DNA of 6,551 bases from Chloroflexi bacterium RBG_16_64_43 (GTDB lineage Bacteria; Chloroflexota; Anaerolineae; Anaerolineales; RBG-16-64-43). Under the pieces are notes generated by a model that made no database searches, was not told where the DNA came from, and saw only the letters and a list, made by a program, of their open reading frames with translations. Below, one piece after another: positions 5,756 to 6,551 of this stretch; the stretch's first letter is position 1; the number at the start of each line of letters is the position of its first letter. The translations under genes and the position numbers were made by a program. The stretch spans positions 1-6,551 of the forward strand of contig MGOA01000154.1 of assembly GCA_001796965.1 (NCBI GenBank), given 5' to 3'.

Positions 5756-6551
5756 ATGACCACCTGCAGGCGCCCTCGTTCTTGCCGGATCTGGCTTCGG
5801 ACTCTGATCGTGCCCCTGCTTGCAGCCAGCTTCACCGCCACGGCCTGCCAGCTGACGACGCAGATGCAGCCTGATTCGATCTCGACGAGTTCGATCTCCG
5901 CCCAAGACGTCGACCCCGACGCGGACGGCGTGCCAAGCTCGAGGGACAACTGCCCCCTCTCCCCAAACCCAGACCAGGCGAAGGGCGAAAACAGCCTCAT
6001 CGGAGTTCCTTGCGAGGACTTGCTGCCCAACGGGATGGCCATTGCGTTCGACAAGGGCGTGATTCAAATCCAACTCGATTCGGGCGGACGACCGACGCGC
6101 ATTGCAACACCGGCACTCACTCTCGGCATCGCCTGGGTGGACAATGCAGGCACGCTCGAGCTGACGCTCGAGGCTGGGGATGGCCCTCTGGCATTCACGC
6201 AGCAAGTGGACTTTTCAGATGTAGCCATCCTGGAAGCTGCCCAGGCGGTGCAGGCCTCCTCCAAGGCGGACACCTCTCTCCTCCGATCGTGGGTTGCCGA
6301 CCACCCGGGTTGGGTCTTTGGCATCGCGACGGGCAGGATGGCACCGCTTCTTTCTCCGCAATCGTCCATCCCGGCACGCGGCAACGGCATAACGCTCGTC
6401 GGCTACCCCGATCAGCACGCGCGTCAAGACGTTGAGCTGTACTTGGGTGAACTGAGTGTGGTCGTTGCCGTCGCGTTTGCCAACTACCATGACTACGCTG
6501 CGGCACATCCCGGACTCGATCCGGTCTCCTCCGGCGTGCGCAACCAGCTCT
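5756..6551 (+). CDS. exported putative lipoprotein with a thrombospondin type-3-like repeat, 3' end outside the window
   Basis: An open frame with no stop runs from ATG 5756 to the window end, giving 265 visible residues. GAAGGAG at 5741-5747 sits 8 nt before the ATG. The N-terminus has several arginines (5-15), then a hydrophobic stretch LIVPLLAASFTATA (17-30) and C31. This looks like a lipoprotein signal peptide, although the residue at -3 is Ala rather than the usual Leu, so a non-lipid signal peptide is possible. Residues 51-74 form one thrombospondin type-3-like motif: DPDADG (53-58) supplies the Asp-rich calcium loop and DNCPLSPNPDQ (64-74) follows. C66 could pair with C86. Beyond about residue 90 I recognise no domain; the region looks like soluble, mixed alpha/beta, non-membrane sequence. 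The protein is probably on the cell surface or in the periplasm. Its function is unknown, and it shows no link to the oxidoreductase operon beyond proximity and shared direction. Confidence 0.8.
   Translation, partial: MTTCRRPRSCRIWLRTLIVPLLAASFTATACQLTTQMQPDSISTSSISAQDVDPDADGVPSSRDNCPLSPNPDQAKGENSLIGVPCEDLLPNGMAIAFDKGVIQIQLDSGGRPTRIATPALTLGIAWVDNAGTLELTLEAGDGPLAFTQQVDFSDVAILEAAQAVQASSKADTSLLRSWVADHPGWVFGIATGRMAPLLSPQSSIPARGNGITLVGYPDQHARQDVELYLGELSVVVAVAFANYHDYAAAHPGLDPVSSGVRNQL

Noticed and set aside
4938..5756. A 272-codon minus-strand frame opposite korC and the following gap
   Set aside because: It covers korC in antisense, has no recognisable domain, and its start coincides with the signal region of the downstream gene. 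It is best explained as a shadow frame.
1..6551. CRISPR arrays, insertion sequences, tandem repeats, attachment sites, defence or toxin genes
   Set aside because: I found no repeated spacer units, transposase frames, terminal inverted repeats or recognisable defence domains. The tRNA at the left edge could in principle be an integration site, but its 3' half, where integration would occur, is outside the window.

Overview
This is a high-GC bacterial window, with no phage, IS or CRISPR content that I can see. The gene set is a full four-subunit 2-oxoacid:ferredoxin oxidoreductase, an RNase D with two HRDC domains, a bacterial beta-CASP metallo-hydrolase, and a secreted protein with a thrombospondin type-3 calcium-binding motif. 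It suggests a Gram-negative-type bacterium with ferredoxin-dependent, at least partly anaerobic metabolism. Planctomycetota/Phycisphaerae-like or Myxococcota/Deltaproteobacteria-like lineages would fit. That is inference from gene content, and the sequence alone does not settle the phylum.

Layout. On the minus strand, reading right to left, come rnd (RNase D, 2612 to 1464) and a beta-CASP/MBL nuclease-like gene (1474 to 62) that overlaps it by 11 nt. Twenty bases further on is the 5' half of a tRNA-Ser(CGA) gene, cut by the window edge at its anticodon arm. A 195-nt divergent intergenic region (2613-2807) separates this RNA-processing block from the plus-strand operon korD-vorB-korB-korC (2808-5531). 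That operon encodes the delta (ferredoxin), alpha, beta (TPP) and gamma subunits of one oxidoreductase, tightly spaced with a ribosome binding site before each gene. A perfect 9-bp hairpin follows korC. After a 224-nt gap with a possible promoter, a plus-strand gene begins at 5756 and runs off the right edge. It encodes an exported, probably lipid-anchored protein with one thrombospondin type-3-like repeat and an otherwise unrecognised body.

How the genes work together. The four kor/vor products should assemble into a cytoplasmic enzyme that oxidatively decarboxylates a 2-oxoacid to its acyl-CoA and passes electrons through 4Fe-4S clusters to ferredoxin. Running in reverse, such enzymes carboxylate acyl-CoA. 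The alpha subunit resembles the VorB (branched-chain 2-oxoacid) family, but substrate cannot be fixed from sequence. The minus-strand block pairs two RNA-processing enzymes next to a tRNA gene, which makes biological sense because RNase D trims tRNA 3' ends.

I do not see a convincing new multi-gene system. The items most worth a second look are the nuclease-nuclease-tRNA arrangement with -10-like TATAAT boxes very close to the starts of rnd and of the tRNA, and the unrecognised type-3-repeat lipoprotein candidate at the right edge.
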